Below, one piece after another: positions 11,748-22,299 of a DNA stretch of 64,000 nucleotides. A program made the position numbers and the translations under genes. The first letter of the stretch is position 1. Every line of letters starts with the position of its first letter. The stretch spans positions 3,793,001 through 3,857,000 of the forward strand of contig NC_079888.1 of NCBI RefSeq assembly GCF_029227915.1, written 5' to 3'. The notes under the pieces are model-generated. The model had not been told where the DNA came from. It saw only the letters and a list, made by a program, of their open reading frames with translations, and made no database searches. The DNA comes from Hydractinia symbiolongicarpus (Eukaryota > Cnidaria > Hydrozoa > Anthoathecata > Hydractiniidae).

Positions 11748-12194
11748 ATGTCAAGACAGATATTCCAGAAAATATGCAACAGATATTTTCAACCCAGCAT
11801 CGACTTATTTGTCTCAAGGATAAGCAACCAACTCCCAAGTTACTTCTCATGGAAACCATACCCTTACAGTCTAGGTACAGACGCCATGCACCAGGACTGG
11901 GGCAAGCAGATAACTGTTTTGCATGATAAGGTTTTAAATATGATATTTATAACACCCGCATGGCACACCCAACCATGGTACAGTCAACTTCTGGAAATGT
12001 CAGTGCATGAGCCATTGCTACTACCGCTTTTTTCACGGCTAATGTTAAACCCTCAGGGCAATAATCATCCACTGTTAAAAACGCGTTCGTTAAGACTAGT
12101 GGCCTGGCAAGTCTCCAGCGAAGATTTCAAGGTTAAGGTATTTCTGGGTCAGCAACCAGATTTGTCGGTAGCTCGAGAAGAAAGGGATCAGTAG
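11748..12194 (+). pseudogene. DIRS RNase H C-terminal region
   Basis: The 148-codon frame contains IDLFVSRISNQLPSYFSWKP, then MIFITPAWHTQPWYSQLLEM and HPLLKTRSLRLVAWQVS. In DIRS and related elements these follow the RNase H core (xDLFASRLNxQxPxYxSWxP; IxPxWxxQxWxxxL; HPLxxxxxLxLxAWxxS). The typical DA...W active region is reduced to DAMHQDW. It is a fragment without its upstream polymerase. Confidence 0.7.
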
Positions 12195-12224
12195 CTAATT
12201 ACGAATCCGTCCTGGGGAAAGGGG

Positions 12225-12935
12225 GTGGGCTGGTGTTACATGAGATCGGTTGATCCTGTTCGGTGCCCTGTCTCAAAAGTAATGAATTACCTCTCAGAGT
12301 TATTTGACCAGGGTTTTCAGTACCGTACTATTATTAATGCGCATAGATCAGCTATTTCTGCTTATCACGAAGGTTTGGAGGGTAAATCAATTGGAAAACA
12401 CATATTAGTATGTGCATTAGTGGCCGGTACATTTATTGAATGGCTTCTTCAACCTCGGTATAATTTTATTTGGAGTGTGAATCAAGTGTTAAATGTCGGG
12501 CAAAAATAAGGAGCTCTCTAATAAGGATTTGACTCTTAAACTGACTATGCTTTTAGCACTTACAGCGTCTGCTAGGGTATCATCTTTAAAGAACTTAGAC
12601 ATTAGGTTGATGTCAAAAGGAGAGGATTGCTATGTTTTTAATTTTTTAATGCTACACAAGGCTTGGGAAATAGAAAAAACTTCCCAAAATGTGACGTATC
12701 ATGATTTTCCTACAAATAAAACTCTTTGTGTGGTTACTACTTTGGACGAATATATCATCAGGTCCGAACCATAAAGAAAGGGAGAAAAATTACGTTTAGC
12801 CACATTAGTCCTCATAAAGAGCTTGTTTCATCCTCTATTTGGGGTTAGCTAAAAACCATGCTTTGTTCAGGGATAGATACATCAGTGTTTAAAGGACACT
12901 CTACTAGGGCAGCATCTACTTCCATGACAAACTAA
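12225..12935 (+). pseudogene. DIRS tyrosine recombinase, broken
   Basis: Two adjacent frames give VMNYLSELFDQGFQYRTIINAHRSAISAYH (split here: VMNYLSELFDQG and YRTIINAHRSAISAYH), typical of the recombinase N-terminal helices, then LKLTMLLALTASARVSSLKNL with the first catalytic Arg region. After stops near 12774 and 12847 the remaining frame carries VFKGHSTRAASTS, the H-x-x-R box that precedes the active tyrosine. A 20-base G run at 12944-12963 follows. Such enzymes insert circular DNA intermediates by site-specific recombination. This copy is inactive. Confidence 0.75.
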
Positions 12936-12943
12936 ACTGATCG

Positions 12944-12963
12944 GAGGGGGGGGGGGGGGGGGG
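12944..12963 (+). repeat. poly-G tract
   Basis: About 20 consecutive G bases just after the recombinase remnant. It could fold as a quadruplex and is also a common site of assembly length error. Confidence 0.85.
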
Positions 12964-13389
12964 GTGATAGATTTGACTGGAAAAGAAAGGTACATCTAGC
13001 GATCATTGAACAACCAATTTTGACTAAGAATAATTTTAAATTTATCTATTTAAGGATATTTATGTTATAATAAGTTTTATTCATCTCATTTGTACCTACT
13101 TAATTCATTTTGAATGGCTTTAATATTTATTGTTTTGTGTTGTGTTCTGGCGTTGTTGTATTTTTCTGCCTCTTTACGGTCAGGGTTTTTAGGATATCCT
13201 TGCAAAAAAGGGGATTTTGCCTTTTTGAAAGATCTTTAGAGGGTTACAACCTCTAACTATAGTAGAACCAGTTGTTTTTAGACAAGAAATATCATTACAG
13301 CTGGCTGTTTTGTCACCTCATGATCATCTGAGTAGGTCTTAAAATAAAGATTTTTTTAAATTTTCATGTTGCAGAGGTCCGTAATGCAA

Positions 13390-14120
13390 TGCTGACAAAG
13401 GAATAGCTCGAAAAGATGCAATGATAGTGCCAATCACTCAGGCACAGAAACGGATGGTTGGTGATGATACCAAGGAAGTCAAATTTTAAGTTGGTTTCAA
13501 TACTGATTTTGTTGGATCGACTGTAAACTTAAAGCTAAGCAAGAGGTTAACTGTCACATTTACATTTTCCTGGCAGGCTGCATATGATTCCCCCAACGGA
13601 AAGGAATCGTCTGTGGACCCATTAAACCTCAGGAAACAAAAAGCTACTTTGAGTATCTTAGGAAAATTACTCACAGCTGGACCAAAACAAAAAGGCATAG
13701 CTATACATTTATAACTTTTTTTGCCAACCTTAACACAAAAAAGTCTTGGTATGCTGTAATGGGCAACTTTTAGATCAATACTGGCCATCCAAATATTCGG
13801 TTTTATTAAATGCAAAACATTATTTAACGTTTCCATTTTCAAATGCTGATATTTAACTGCCAAGTTCAATTGCTTTAAATTCAGTATCAACCTGGATGTT
13901 CCATCCTTTTTAGAAAAAAATTGTGAGATAGAAATTTATACTGCTTCAACAATAGTTCTTTTATTCAATAAAATCTGAATCTCCGTAGCCATTATCTTCT
14001 TGTTATCTGGGGAAAACCTTTGAGAGTGGTAATTAGACTAAAATCAATCTCAATACCATCTCAAAACATACTTAGGATCTGACTATTTTCCGTAAGACAT
14101 TGCCATGTAGAACAATAATT
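13390..14120 (-). pseudogene. DIRS-like reverse transcriptase fragment, opposite strand
   Basis: On the minus strand from about 14000: ATEIQILLNKRTIVEAV, then KKDGTSRLILNLKQLN, HLKMETLNNVLHLI, WMASIDLKVAHYSIP (first catalytic Asp), MPFCFGPAVSNFPKILK, STDDSFPLGESYAACQENV (DD pair), FTVDPTKSVL and, in another frame, FDFLGIITN. These match the DIRS/gypsy-type RT fingers-palm order. The usual YxDD context is altered (GSTDDS for GYIDDS). Stops interrupt the 5' part. It faces the recombinase fragment across about 0.4 kb, so the two pieces cannot be one simple insertion. Confidence 0.75.
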
Positions 14121-14231
14121 TGCAGTATTACCTACTTGGTATGCATTGACCCGCGCAGTCAACAACAAAAACAAAAACAACATGTTCTTTACTTTGTAAC
14201 TAAAGTTAAAAGAAGCTGATAAAGTAAATTG

Positions 14232-14396
14232 AAGTTACCGCACGCGTAACAAAATTCTGCATAACGAAGTTACCGCATAATGAAGTTACCGCGTAATGAA
14301 GTTACCGCATAATAAAGTTACCGCATAATGAAGTCACCGCATAATGAGGTTACGACATAATGAAGTTACCGCATAATGAAATTAGCGCATAATAAA
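14232..14396. repeat. 16-bp minisatellite
   Basis: The unit GAAGTTACCGCATAAT repeats about nine times with single-base changes (for example GTCACC, GGTTACGAC, AAATTAGCGC). Confidence 0.85.
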
Positions 14397-14399
14397 ATT

Positions 14400-15965
14400 T
14401 AATACATAGGTGAATATTTGTTATAGCACATCCGTATTTCATTCTCAACAGAAAATGTTTCACCCCGATCAGAGATCTGATCATGACGGGAGAGTATAAT
14501 GCGTGTAAGTCATATTGAAGAAGAACTACTTTGTTTATCCCTAACATACTGCCTGGCAATGAGCGCTGGAGCGCGGATCGAATCCCGCATATTTCAAAAA
14601 AGAATATCTTGCCATTTTTTATGAATTGTTAGGTTACATTTACGTTTTTCTCAAAATGTCATATTGTGACGTGCCTTATTCTGGAATAGGTTTTTTTACA
14701 AAACTAATGAAAAGTGACGAAAGGACATTTTACACTTTGAAACGTTATGAAACACAGTTTTTAACAATTACAATACTGTGTTAGATCATGAATATTACAA
14801 CGTGATTGGATGAAGTGATTTTTATTTTAAAATCATATTTTTGTTGGGAAATGGTAAGAAAAAAGATTGGTCCGTGACGACAGGACGTCATGGAAATACA
14901 GCCTTTTTGCATTGTCCTTTTTCTTCAAATTCCATGAAATTTACAACTTCGAACATTAAAAGTATCCTTTTTTTCTTAATCTCGAAGCTATGTGCCCAAT
15001 CATATAATAGTTTAAGCGCCATCTTTAGTTTAAGCGCCAACATTGGATTACACAATGGCGTAACATTTATTGTCAGTGTGACGAAATGATGTGATGGAAG
15101 AAAACTATGAAATAATTTTTTTTTACAGTCGTTATGTTTATTTTTAAAATAAACGCTTGTGGATGTAATTTTTTAGCTCTAACCACGACACTTTAAAGCA
15201 AAATTTTAGTGGATTTTCATGTTAGTATTACAAAAAATTGACAAAAATGGCAGCTCTTTGAAATCAAGGCATACTCCCATTTTACAAAGGTATAAAATAT
15301 ACCTAATATAAAAAAACATTACATTAACAAAGATGTGCTCATCGTCGATAATCAGTTTCTGAATTTGCTCATAACAGACCAATGTTTGAAAATATTGGGA
15401 GATTTAAAAAACTTACGTCACCATTTTTGTGACGGAAGGACACAGTAACATAAGGAAGTATAAAAAGCACCATAAGCGTTCATCATAGGGGTGCAATGAA
15501 TTAAAACCACTGCCAAAGTTATCATTTACTAATTTTAATGACTTACTTTGACAAAATTTTAGTTAATCCAAATTTAACATACATTGTCCCTTCGTCACGA
15601 CATTAGAATAAACCTAATAAAAATAGACGAGGCACGTTTTAAGTTATTTCCATCCAGGTTTGCTTAATGGAAACTGCGATGCAAGGAAAGACTACCTAAA
15701 CATCGCCCACTACGCTATCACGTTTGAGAAACGATAAACCTTCCATAATGACGCCAATTTAGATTTATAGCGGGTGATATTTTCTGCTGACTAATAGGTT
15801 ATTATTTTTAATTGATTTCAATATTCCTAATCGTTTTCTATTGCTATTCTTTTCTTAAAAGGTTAATGTTACCAGCTTTAATATTTGAATAGAATACAGA
15901 TTTTTAAAATAATTGAAGATATCATAAAACGTAGAACAGCCACGGAATCAGAATCAGACGTGAGC
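14400..15965. other. noncoding region upstream of the GPCR gene
   Basis: No supported gene. Around 14568 there is GGATCGAATCCCGC, which resembles a tRNA-type B box, but no A box was found. Short ORFs here lack motifs. The GPCR promoter should lie near the right end but no clear TATA box was chosen. Confidence 0.35.
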
Positions 15966-15970
15966 ATAAA

Positions 15971-17038
15971 ATGAACATCAAATGCGAAGAAGAAATTAAT
16001 TTGAATATAAATAACACAGTGTATTTAAATAAGTTATCAAACAGACAATTCTTTCCACCCGCAGTGCAAGTGGTTGTTACAATATGTTATGTTTCTTTAT
16101 ATACAGTAAATTTAGTTGGTAATGTTTCCATATGGATGGCTATACGTTCTCGAAAGACACTTCAAACACCAATGAATTATCTTCTGCTAAACTTATCACT
16201 CGCGCATATCATTTCAGGAAGTAACATTATCTTCTTTGCTTTTGTAACAGACACAGGCTCGTTGGCTAATTCACAAACTAGCCTGAACGCTCTATGTAGT
16301 TACACCGAAGGTTTATGCGTCTACTTCATCAGTGCTGGTGTTTATTTGTTTACGTTGTGCGCGATTAGTGTCAACAGATATGTTGTCATTAAGTATCCAA
16401 CACGTCACGAACTTCGTATGAAAAAGAAAGGGATTATCATATACAGTTTTTTAGCATGGCTTTTATGTATTGGTTTCATTATTCCTTCCATTATTTCATT
16501 TCGCTATGACAGACACATTAAATTGTGTGAACGCAATTGGAGATATATTAGTCATCCACTTGTTTACAGGATATCAATTCTCCTAATTTCTATTTTCCTG
16601 CCGTTAACATGTCTTATTATTTCATTTGGTGCAATCTTGTGGAAACGTTTTCATAATGCTGATCTGTTAAATAACTGTGCAGTCAGAAACAAAAATTTAC
16701 AGAGGGCAGAGAAACTTTTAGGCATATCTTTATTTACATTTTTATTAACTTGGTTTCCATTTTTTCTTTACTGGTTTCTACGGACTTTTAATTACTTCCA
16801 TGGTTGTGATGGTTCTGTAAGTGCAATGAAATGGTCTCGCATTACATTATTGTTTTCAACAATAAATGGGGCAATAGACCCTATCATATATACTGTCGGA
16901 AATCATAATCTAAAAATGGCTATTTCGTACCAGATGGGAAAGCTTTTTCCTATCATTAGGCAAAGACGAGAGAATAATAATGTGCAAGAAAACGTAAATG
17001 GACAATGTGGTAAAACAGAATCTGTATCAATGACGTAG
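15971..17038 (+). CDS. class A (rhodopsin-like) G-protein-coupled receptor
   Basis: Intact single-exon gene of 355 residues, the usual size for a peptide or amine receptor at the plasma membrane. Seven membrane segments lie at about 30-57, 68-92, 107-140, 153-177, 199-224, 246-272 and 288-310. Landmarks are GN50-51 in TM1, Cys109 and Cys186 for the extracellular disulfide, NRY 135-137 in place of DRY, Trp163 in TM4, Pro211 in TM5, TWFP 260-263 in TM6 and DPIIY 303-307 in TM7. A glycosylation site NNT is at Asn14. The usual sodium-site Asp of TM2 is His79 (NLSLAH). The start is the first ATG, followed by a short N-terminus typical of the class. The ligand cannot be read from sequence; a cnidarian-expanded orphan or neuropeptide receptor is most likely. 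Confidence 0.93.
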   Translation: MNIKCEEEINLNINNTVYLNKLSNRQFFPPAVQVVVTICYVSLYTVNLVGNVSIWMAIRSRKTLQTPMNYLLLNLSLAHIISGSNIIFFAFVTDTGSLANSQTSLNALCSYTEGLCVYFISAGVYLFTLCAISVNRYVVIKYPTRHELRMKKKGIIIYSFLAWLLCIGFIIPSIISFRYDRHIKLCERNWRYISHPLVYRISILLISIFLPLTCLIISFGAILWKRFHNADLLNNCAVRNKNLQRAEKLLGISLFTFLLTWFPFFLYWFLRTFNYFHGCDGSVSAMKWSRITLLFSTINGAIDPIIYTVGNHNLKMAISYQMGKLFPIIRQRRENNNVQENVNGQCGKTESVSMT

Positions 17039-17202
17039 ATCCGATTGACTCCTTATCTTTGTTTAAGTTTAACCTTAAACTGATGTAAAGAAGAGATGTG
17101 TCTCCGAATAAAGGCAAGCTTAAAGCTATAACTTTGTCGTTAGGGTTATATTTAATATCAAATATGTAAGGTATAATGTATGAGATTTTACCCAAAGAAA
17201 AA

Positions 17203-17208
17203 ATAAAT
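17203..17208 (+). terminator. AATAAA polyadenylation signal of the GPCR gene
   Basis: AATAAA lies 165 bases after the GPCR stop codon, the first good signal downstream. Confidence 0.6.
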
Positions 17209-17371
17209 TCTTTATAATACAGTGATAAATTTCTTTTATTTTTGAGCTAAAATTTGCCAGGAGAACAAATATAATTTTTGTTATCACCGAGGAATCGGAA
17301 TATTTCGGGACTCACCGCGCTCTTTGATAGGTTGTTCATTGCTTACGTGATCGGAAAATCCTTTCTTCTTA

Positions 17372-17412
17372 AATATCGTTCGTTCGTTCGTTCTTTCGTT
17401 CGTTTGTTTGTT
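17372..17412. repeat. (CGTT)n / (TTTG)n microsatellite
   Basis: Runs of CGTT grade into TTTG repeats over about 40 bases. Confidence 0.8.
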
Positions 17413-17419
17413 CTTTATT

Positions 17420-18288
17420 AGCTTTTTTTTTAATTTTTGGCAATATACAATAAGCATTTTGTCACTGTTGCGTACAATTGGAACGCAAATTACCAAAAAA
17501 ATACAGTCGTATGCTTTTAAGGAACCTTTAAGGAAGATATTAAAATTTCAAATTATTGAGGACCCTAGTTAGAGATGCAGCAGCTGACGTCAGCTATTTC
17601 GAGCCGTTTAAAGCCGCAAATTTGTAAGTGCAATGCAATGACTTCAGTATCTCGTTTACTAGTGATAACCATGTTGGAAAAGCACTGTTATTGCTGTGGG
17701 ATACATGTTCTAGATTTTACCAACGACCTCATAACCACGGCACTGTGTTCACACACACACAGAAATGAAATTAAATTCAATTTTTTTCTTTCGGAAAAAC
17801 ACTTACACACATATTCGTTTTGTTAAACATGCAAATACGATTGAATCAATACAACTAAATCAATTTAAATAGATGATGTGAACTCTGTTTCGGGTGGATT
17901 GCTATTCTTAATTTAATTTAATACAACGAGGAATGTAATTAGTGTTATCGGAAGTAATTATAACAAGAAACTGCGTAGGCACATCTAATTATTAGTCAGC
18001 ATAATCACAATATTGAGGCAGCATTTACAAGAAAATATCGGGAAGTGTATTTCCACACTGCCTTGTATGACTGTGTACAAGTACTTTAGGTTGAATTTAA
18101 TATCAGGAACTTCCAGTAAAAGTCCTCATCAACATTTAAGCGCGCATTGAACGAAAACGCTTTGTCACTCTTGGGTGAAATGTTTACATAGAAATCTTGC
18201 GTCGGTTTAAGGTTTCACTTAGATTAATTTGAAAGAAGTGATGTCAAAGTGAAAATGGAAAGTAAACAAGAGTAAAATATGTCATACG
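17420..18288. other. noncoding spacer
   Basis: No supported gene; short ORFs such as 17575-17826 have no recognisable domain. Confidence 0.4.
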
Positions 18289-20582
18289 CAGGGGCGGTTC
18301 AAGGATTTTTTTCTGGTTAGGCAAAATTTGATTTATTTTTCGGTAAAGTAATGTCAAGGGTTGTGGTGTTGTACGAGGTAAATCGGCCGTTTTGTGTTTT
18401 TGCTGTAAAAGGAGCTAATAATTTCCCAAAAGTAAGGTTTTTAATTATTAAAAATTCTTCCTAGATTAGAAACGAAAGTTTCTTTACAGCCAAATAAAAA
18501 ACAGTAACCTCCGTAGTTTTAACACTTTATCCTTGTTAAAACATGCGGATGGAAAATGCGTCCGTTTAGCAAATTAGATTCGAAACAGGGTTAGCTTTTC
18601 CATAGTTTCTTTGAATGACATACTGGTAATAAGTATCCTCATCTAAGCATCTTTTTACGTTTTACGCACATAATACGAGTACAAGGAATAAGTAGGGGAG
18701 TTTCTTTATTTCATAATATACAACAAGTCTAATAACTAACAATACAACAAAAAATTACATTACAAGACAATTTTAGGAATAGATAGTCCACAGTAGTGCA
18801 ACGTAGAAATATTGTTTGGAATATTATAATCTGTGTTAATAACCTGCAAATGCAAAAAGAAAAGCAGCATATAAAAGTATGAAAGCTTTCCAGTTAGACC
18901 GTGTAAGGTAGCAACATATAATAAACGTCTACAAAGAGTATATAGTAATCACCTCTTTATGAAGTTAATACAGTTTAGTATTACGGTTACTGGTGTAGTT
19001 TTGCATCAATTTCTATTAAGCATTAATGTTAATGTTATGAAATTCCCACAACTGTAAGGAAGTTTATTAAGCCAAAAAAGAGTTGTAGAAATAAGAAAAA
19101 TAACATCAAAACATTTAACATGTCTGTATATCATTTACACTCGCAAGTCCCTGTCAACTATGTTTGAAAAATATTTTAATACTGTATAATCTTTAGGAAG
19201 GTTTTAGTAACTATAGGCCAATTCTAAAGATTCTCATATAAAAAGCAACATACATACAAATCCTACTCATAATCATAAGTAAACATGACATTTTCATTAG
19301 TTTACAGTCTGTAACAGAACGTTCTTTAACATGCAATTCTTGTTTCGATCTGTATTGTTTTATGTGAAAATTATTTCTATGATTTACTTGAATTTTCACA
19401 AGTTATTTTGATTGATTTTTTTCACCAACTTTGTGGATTATACCAGATATATATCCATTGTTTACAGTTTTCCAATATATATTATAAGGATTCAGAACAA
19501 ATCTTCTGTGTTTTTTAATTGATGATGATTTTCGTTGTCAGAAGAATATTCATCATAGGTACTAGGGTGACATCAAAATATCTTATCCTAAAACAAAATT
19601 ATACACGTTGTATTGCTCAACAAGATGAGAATAAGAAATATTATAAAACTTGGACTATTCTTAGATTAGGTATTGCTTCATTCTTTTGTTTTTAGCAATT
19701 TTATTAAACTAAAATTAATAAGGTGGGAAAGTTAAAGAGATCTTTTCATGTTCTTAAATGTTTTAAAATGAGTAGTGGGATGTTGTATATAAAATGCACT
19801 GTTTAAAAGTTCCCACAAAGTCAAAGTTCTTAGGGACATTCATAATAAAAAAGTATATGCTAAACGTATAAATTTGGCGGTGGGACAAGGTAGGATCCTT
19901 TGACGTTTAAGTATATCTCATACTGTATACATCGATTTTTTAGAGAACAGAAAGTTTTTTGAACTTGTAATGTGTACCTGCTTAACAGGGACACATGGCC
20001 GAGTGCTTATGATTTCAAGGACTGACAACATTCAAATATTACCTTTTCTGATTGTGATGTTTAGGGGATGGAAAGGGGATCTGCAGATCTATTAACATTT
20101 AGCTTGGACTTTTGCGTTCATGAAAGAGCTGTCTCTTAGTTATCTTACAAGAATGTTTTCTCTCCCAAACAGAAACAAAGATACACAGTTGCATAAACCG
20201 CTACACGAAGCCTACACGAAGCCTGTGACCTTAAGACGTTAAACAAAAAAACTAACAAAATTCCAACTAATACACATACAGGTAGGTAGCTAGTAATACA
20301 CTCTATACCAAATTTAAAATACACACCAAAACATCTTTTGACCGCCAAGACAGATGTTTACATAAATTGCCTCAGTTATCTCGTTTAGCATTGGGCTTTT
20401 ATAAACAAACAATACATATGATCGAGGTCAAGTTAAAACCTTTTGTTTTGATAAGAAAAAGATTTTAATCACATTTTTTGTAAGAACATCTGGTGGTTTA
20501 CCACATTTAGGAATAGTTCTTAACACAAAAGTGCCTAAAATTCAGGAGCAGCTAAAACTAAAATATTTCAAATATTACTTAC

Positions 20583-20698
20583 TTTAAAGCAATGAATTTA
20601 TTGTCTCTTGCAGAGGCAGATGAAGGTTTGGTTTGAGACAACAACATGGCACACGTGGCTAAAATATTTCCCTCCAGCATTTCAAATCCTTTCAATAT
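20583..20698 (-). other. exon-like open block inside the TIR element
   Basis: On the minus strand a CCCTTTCAG acceptor is followed by 116 bases open in one frame (starts ILKGFEMLEGNILATC, later QTKPSSASARDNKFIAL) and by a GTAAGT donor overlapping the last codon. No family was recognised. It may be a captured host exon or part of a spliced transposon gene. Confidence 0.3.
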
Positions 20699-20849
20699 CT
20701 GAAAGGGTTTCCAAATTCAAAACTTCTTCATTTAACTTAGGTAGCATACAATTTCCTTTGATATTCTAGACATTTGAAGTGCTCCCTGCAATTGGACCTG
20801 ACCCAGGTAAACCATGTTGAAAAAGAAACATACACTTGTCCATGTAAAC

Positions 20850-21105
20850 ATAGCCGTGGTCGTTTTAGGCGTTTAAACTTTTTAACCCACGGACGTTTTA
20901 GGTGTTTTTTCTTCACATTCCAGAATTTCATTCATTGGAACTTGAAAACCCGCGGACGTTTTAGGCGTTTTTTCTTCACATTCCAGAATTTCATTCATTG
21001 GAACTTGAAAACCCGCGGACGTTTTAGGCGTTTTTTCTTCCGTCTGTGATTTTCATTCATTCGGAACTTTAAAACCCGCGGACGTTTTAGGCGAATCGAC
21101 ACTTT
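20850..21105 (+). repeat. 63-bp minisatellite that keeps an open frame
   Basis: The word GGACGTTTTAGG recurs at 20891, 20954, 21017 and 21080, exactly 63 bases apart, with the intervening TTCTTCACATTCCAGAATTT and TTCATTCATTGGAACTT blocks conserved in the middle copies. As 63 is 21 codons, the plus-strand ORF 20774-21049 shows a repeated RGRFRRFFFTFQNFIH motif. Nothing else suggests it is translated. Confidence 0.75.
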
Positions 21106-21644
21106 GCCTAAGATCGCCCCGGGTTTGCTTATTTGAGTAAAATATAAAAAATCGATAAAAACGCCGCATCGTCATGAAGTCGAAATCGGCGGATGCCAAA
21201 AATAAATTTATAAAAATAATTTAGTTTCTTTATAGATTATTCTATCTATAGAATTTTTTTTCTCTAGTAGATCACAAAATAAGGCTTAGGCAATTGCCTA
21301 GGCTACCTAACCCTAGATCCGCCCCTGATACAACGTTTGTCATTACCTGTCAACCCGTGGAATTTTTACTAGATCGGCCAATGGTTTTTAGTTTTGGAAG
21401 GTTTATGCATTTAGTCCGCTTAATGAACTTTTTTCGTGATAAATAAACTTTTGAAAATGATATGTTTGACATGATCACAAATTTACTTCTTTTCACATAT
21501 TCCAAAGAATAAATTAGTATAAAAAAAACAACAGTATTGGAGTAACTTGTAACTTGGTATTGTAGGATAGTATATTGGTTAGAGTGGTACATAGCATGAC
21601 ATATTTTATGAAGCATATTTCATATTAATCACAGATCTTTGCAC

Positions 21645-21782
21645 TTGACATCGACCAACTTGTGACCAGCAACTGGATTAAAAACTTTCTCGGTATCCAC
21701 AGCCAAATCTGGATTTCATCTTTTTGCGTATTTTCCTAGAAAAAAAACCGTGAAGCTGGTCACTTTACAGTTGTCGATGTCC
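21645..21782. repeat. imperfect inverted repeat (small fold-back)
   Basis: TGACATCGACCAACTTGTGACCAGC near 21646 (split: TGACATCGACCAACTTG, TGACCAGC) pairs imperfectly with GCTGGTCA...ACAGTTGTCGATGTCC near 21754-21782. About 85 bases lie between the arms. It is probably a small decayed transposon. Confidence 0.45.
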
Positions 21783-22221
21783 GTCTGTTTCTCTTCACGC
21801 CAACATTTTCTTGATTATTTGCGCCAGTAATGTACATAAAACGAAAATTGCATCAATTAATATTAATGACAGTTGAGTTTGCGATGCTTTCCACGCGACC
21901 AAAGACCGAGGCTTGGCCGAGGATACGACACGTGCATTTATACTATTCTCATCCGGTTACATTGTAGTGCAGAATCCGAAAAGAGACTTCGTTCCCGACT
22001 TATCGCAGAACGTCGGAAACAGCGCATTTCGCAATGTAAGTAACACAGCCCAAAAGAAGTTAGAAAATGACATCAAATACATGTAGAACTCCAAGATGAT
22101 ATACGCACCCGCAGAGCACCAACATGTACATAATGTCACCAGATATTCATGCGAGGCTGCTTAAAAATAATGTTACCAAAACATACGAAAAACAGCGCTA
22201 TACCAACTTAAACAAATAAGT

Positions 22222-22292
22222 GTTGCGTGTGGCCTTGCAGTTATGGAGTTTGCTTCGTAACCACAAGTTCTGTGGTACTGGTTTTTAGGAAT
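22222..22292 (+). mobile_element. SINE head fragment (tRNA-derived)
   Basis: GTGTGGCCTTGCAGTTATGG, then GTTTGCTTCGTAACCACAAG and TTCTGTGGTACTGGTTTT match the 5' third of the full SINE at 61637-61880. The A-box region is recognisable and the B box is decayed. The copy ends abruptly. Confidence 0.6.
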
Positions 22293-22299
22293 TCTGATT

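Larger units (their letters stand above)
11158..12990 (+). mobile_element. DIRS-like tyrosine-recombinase retrotransposon fragment
   Basis: The block reads as Gag remnants (basic/Ser-rich GRPK...RRRSSSSSD region at 11330-11400, then FIPEKELKESI at about 11530), the end of the RNase H region (ITITAEYLP; SIDLFVSRISNQLPSYFSWKP from about 11790), and a tyrosine recombinase from about 12240. The order Gag, RNase H, recombinase with the reverse transcriptase missing indicates an internal deletion of the middle. Stops and frame changes interrupt all parts. Confidence 0.75.
18289..21327. mobile_element. candidate 3.0-kb terminal-inverted-repeat element
   Basis: The left end begins CAGGGGCGGTTCAAGGATTT and continues to GGTTAGGCAAA. 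The right end, read on the other strand, begins CAGGGGCGGATCTAGGGTTA and continues through GGTAGCCTAGGCAATTG. The outer 16 bases match with two differences and a GGTTAGG word follows in both. ATAC lies next to both ends (left ATAC, G, then the element; right element, then ATAC), so a 4-base target duplication is possible but not clean. No transposase frame was recognised inside, so it looks non-autonomous. It contains a 63-bp minisatellite and one exon-like block. Confidence 0.55.

Noticed and set aside
14568-14581. tRNA-like B box (GGATCGAATCCCGC)
   Set aside because: No A box or cloverleaf partner sequences were found.
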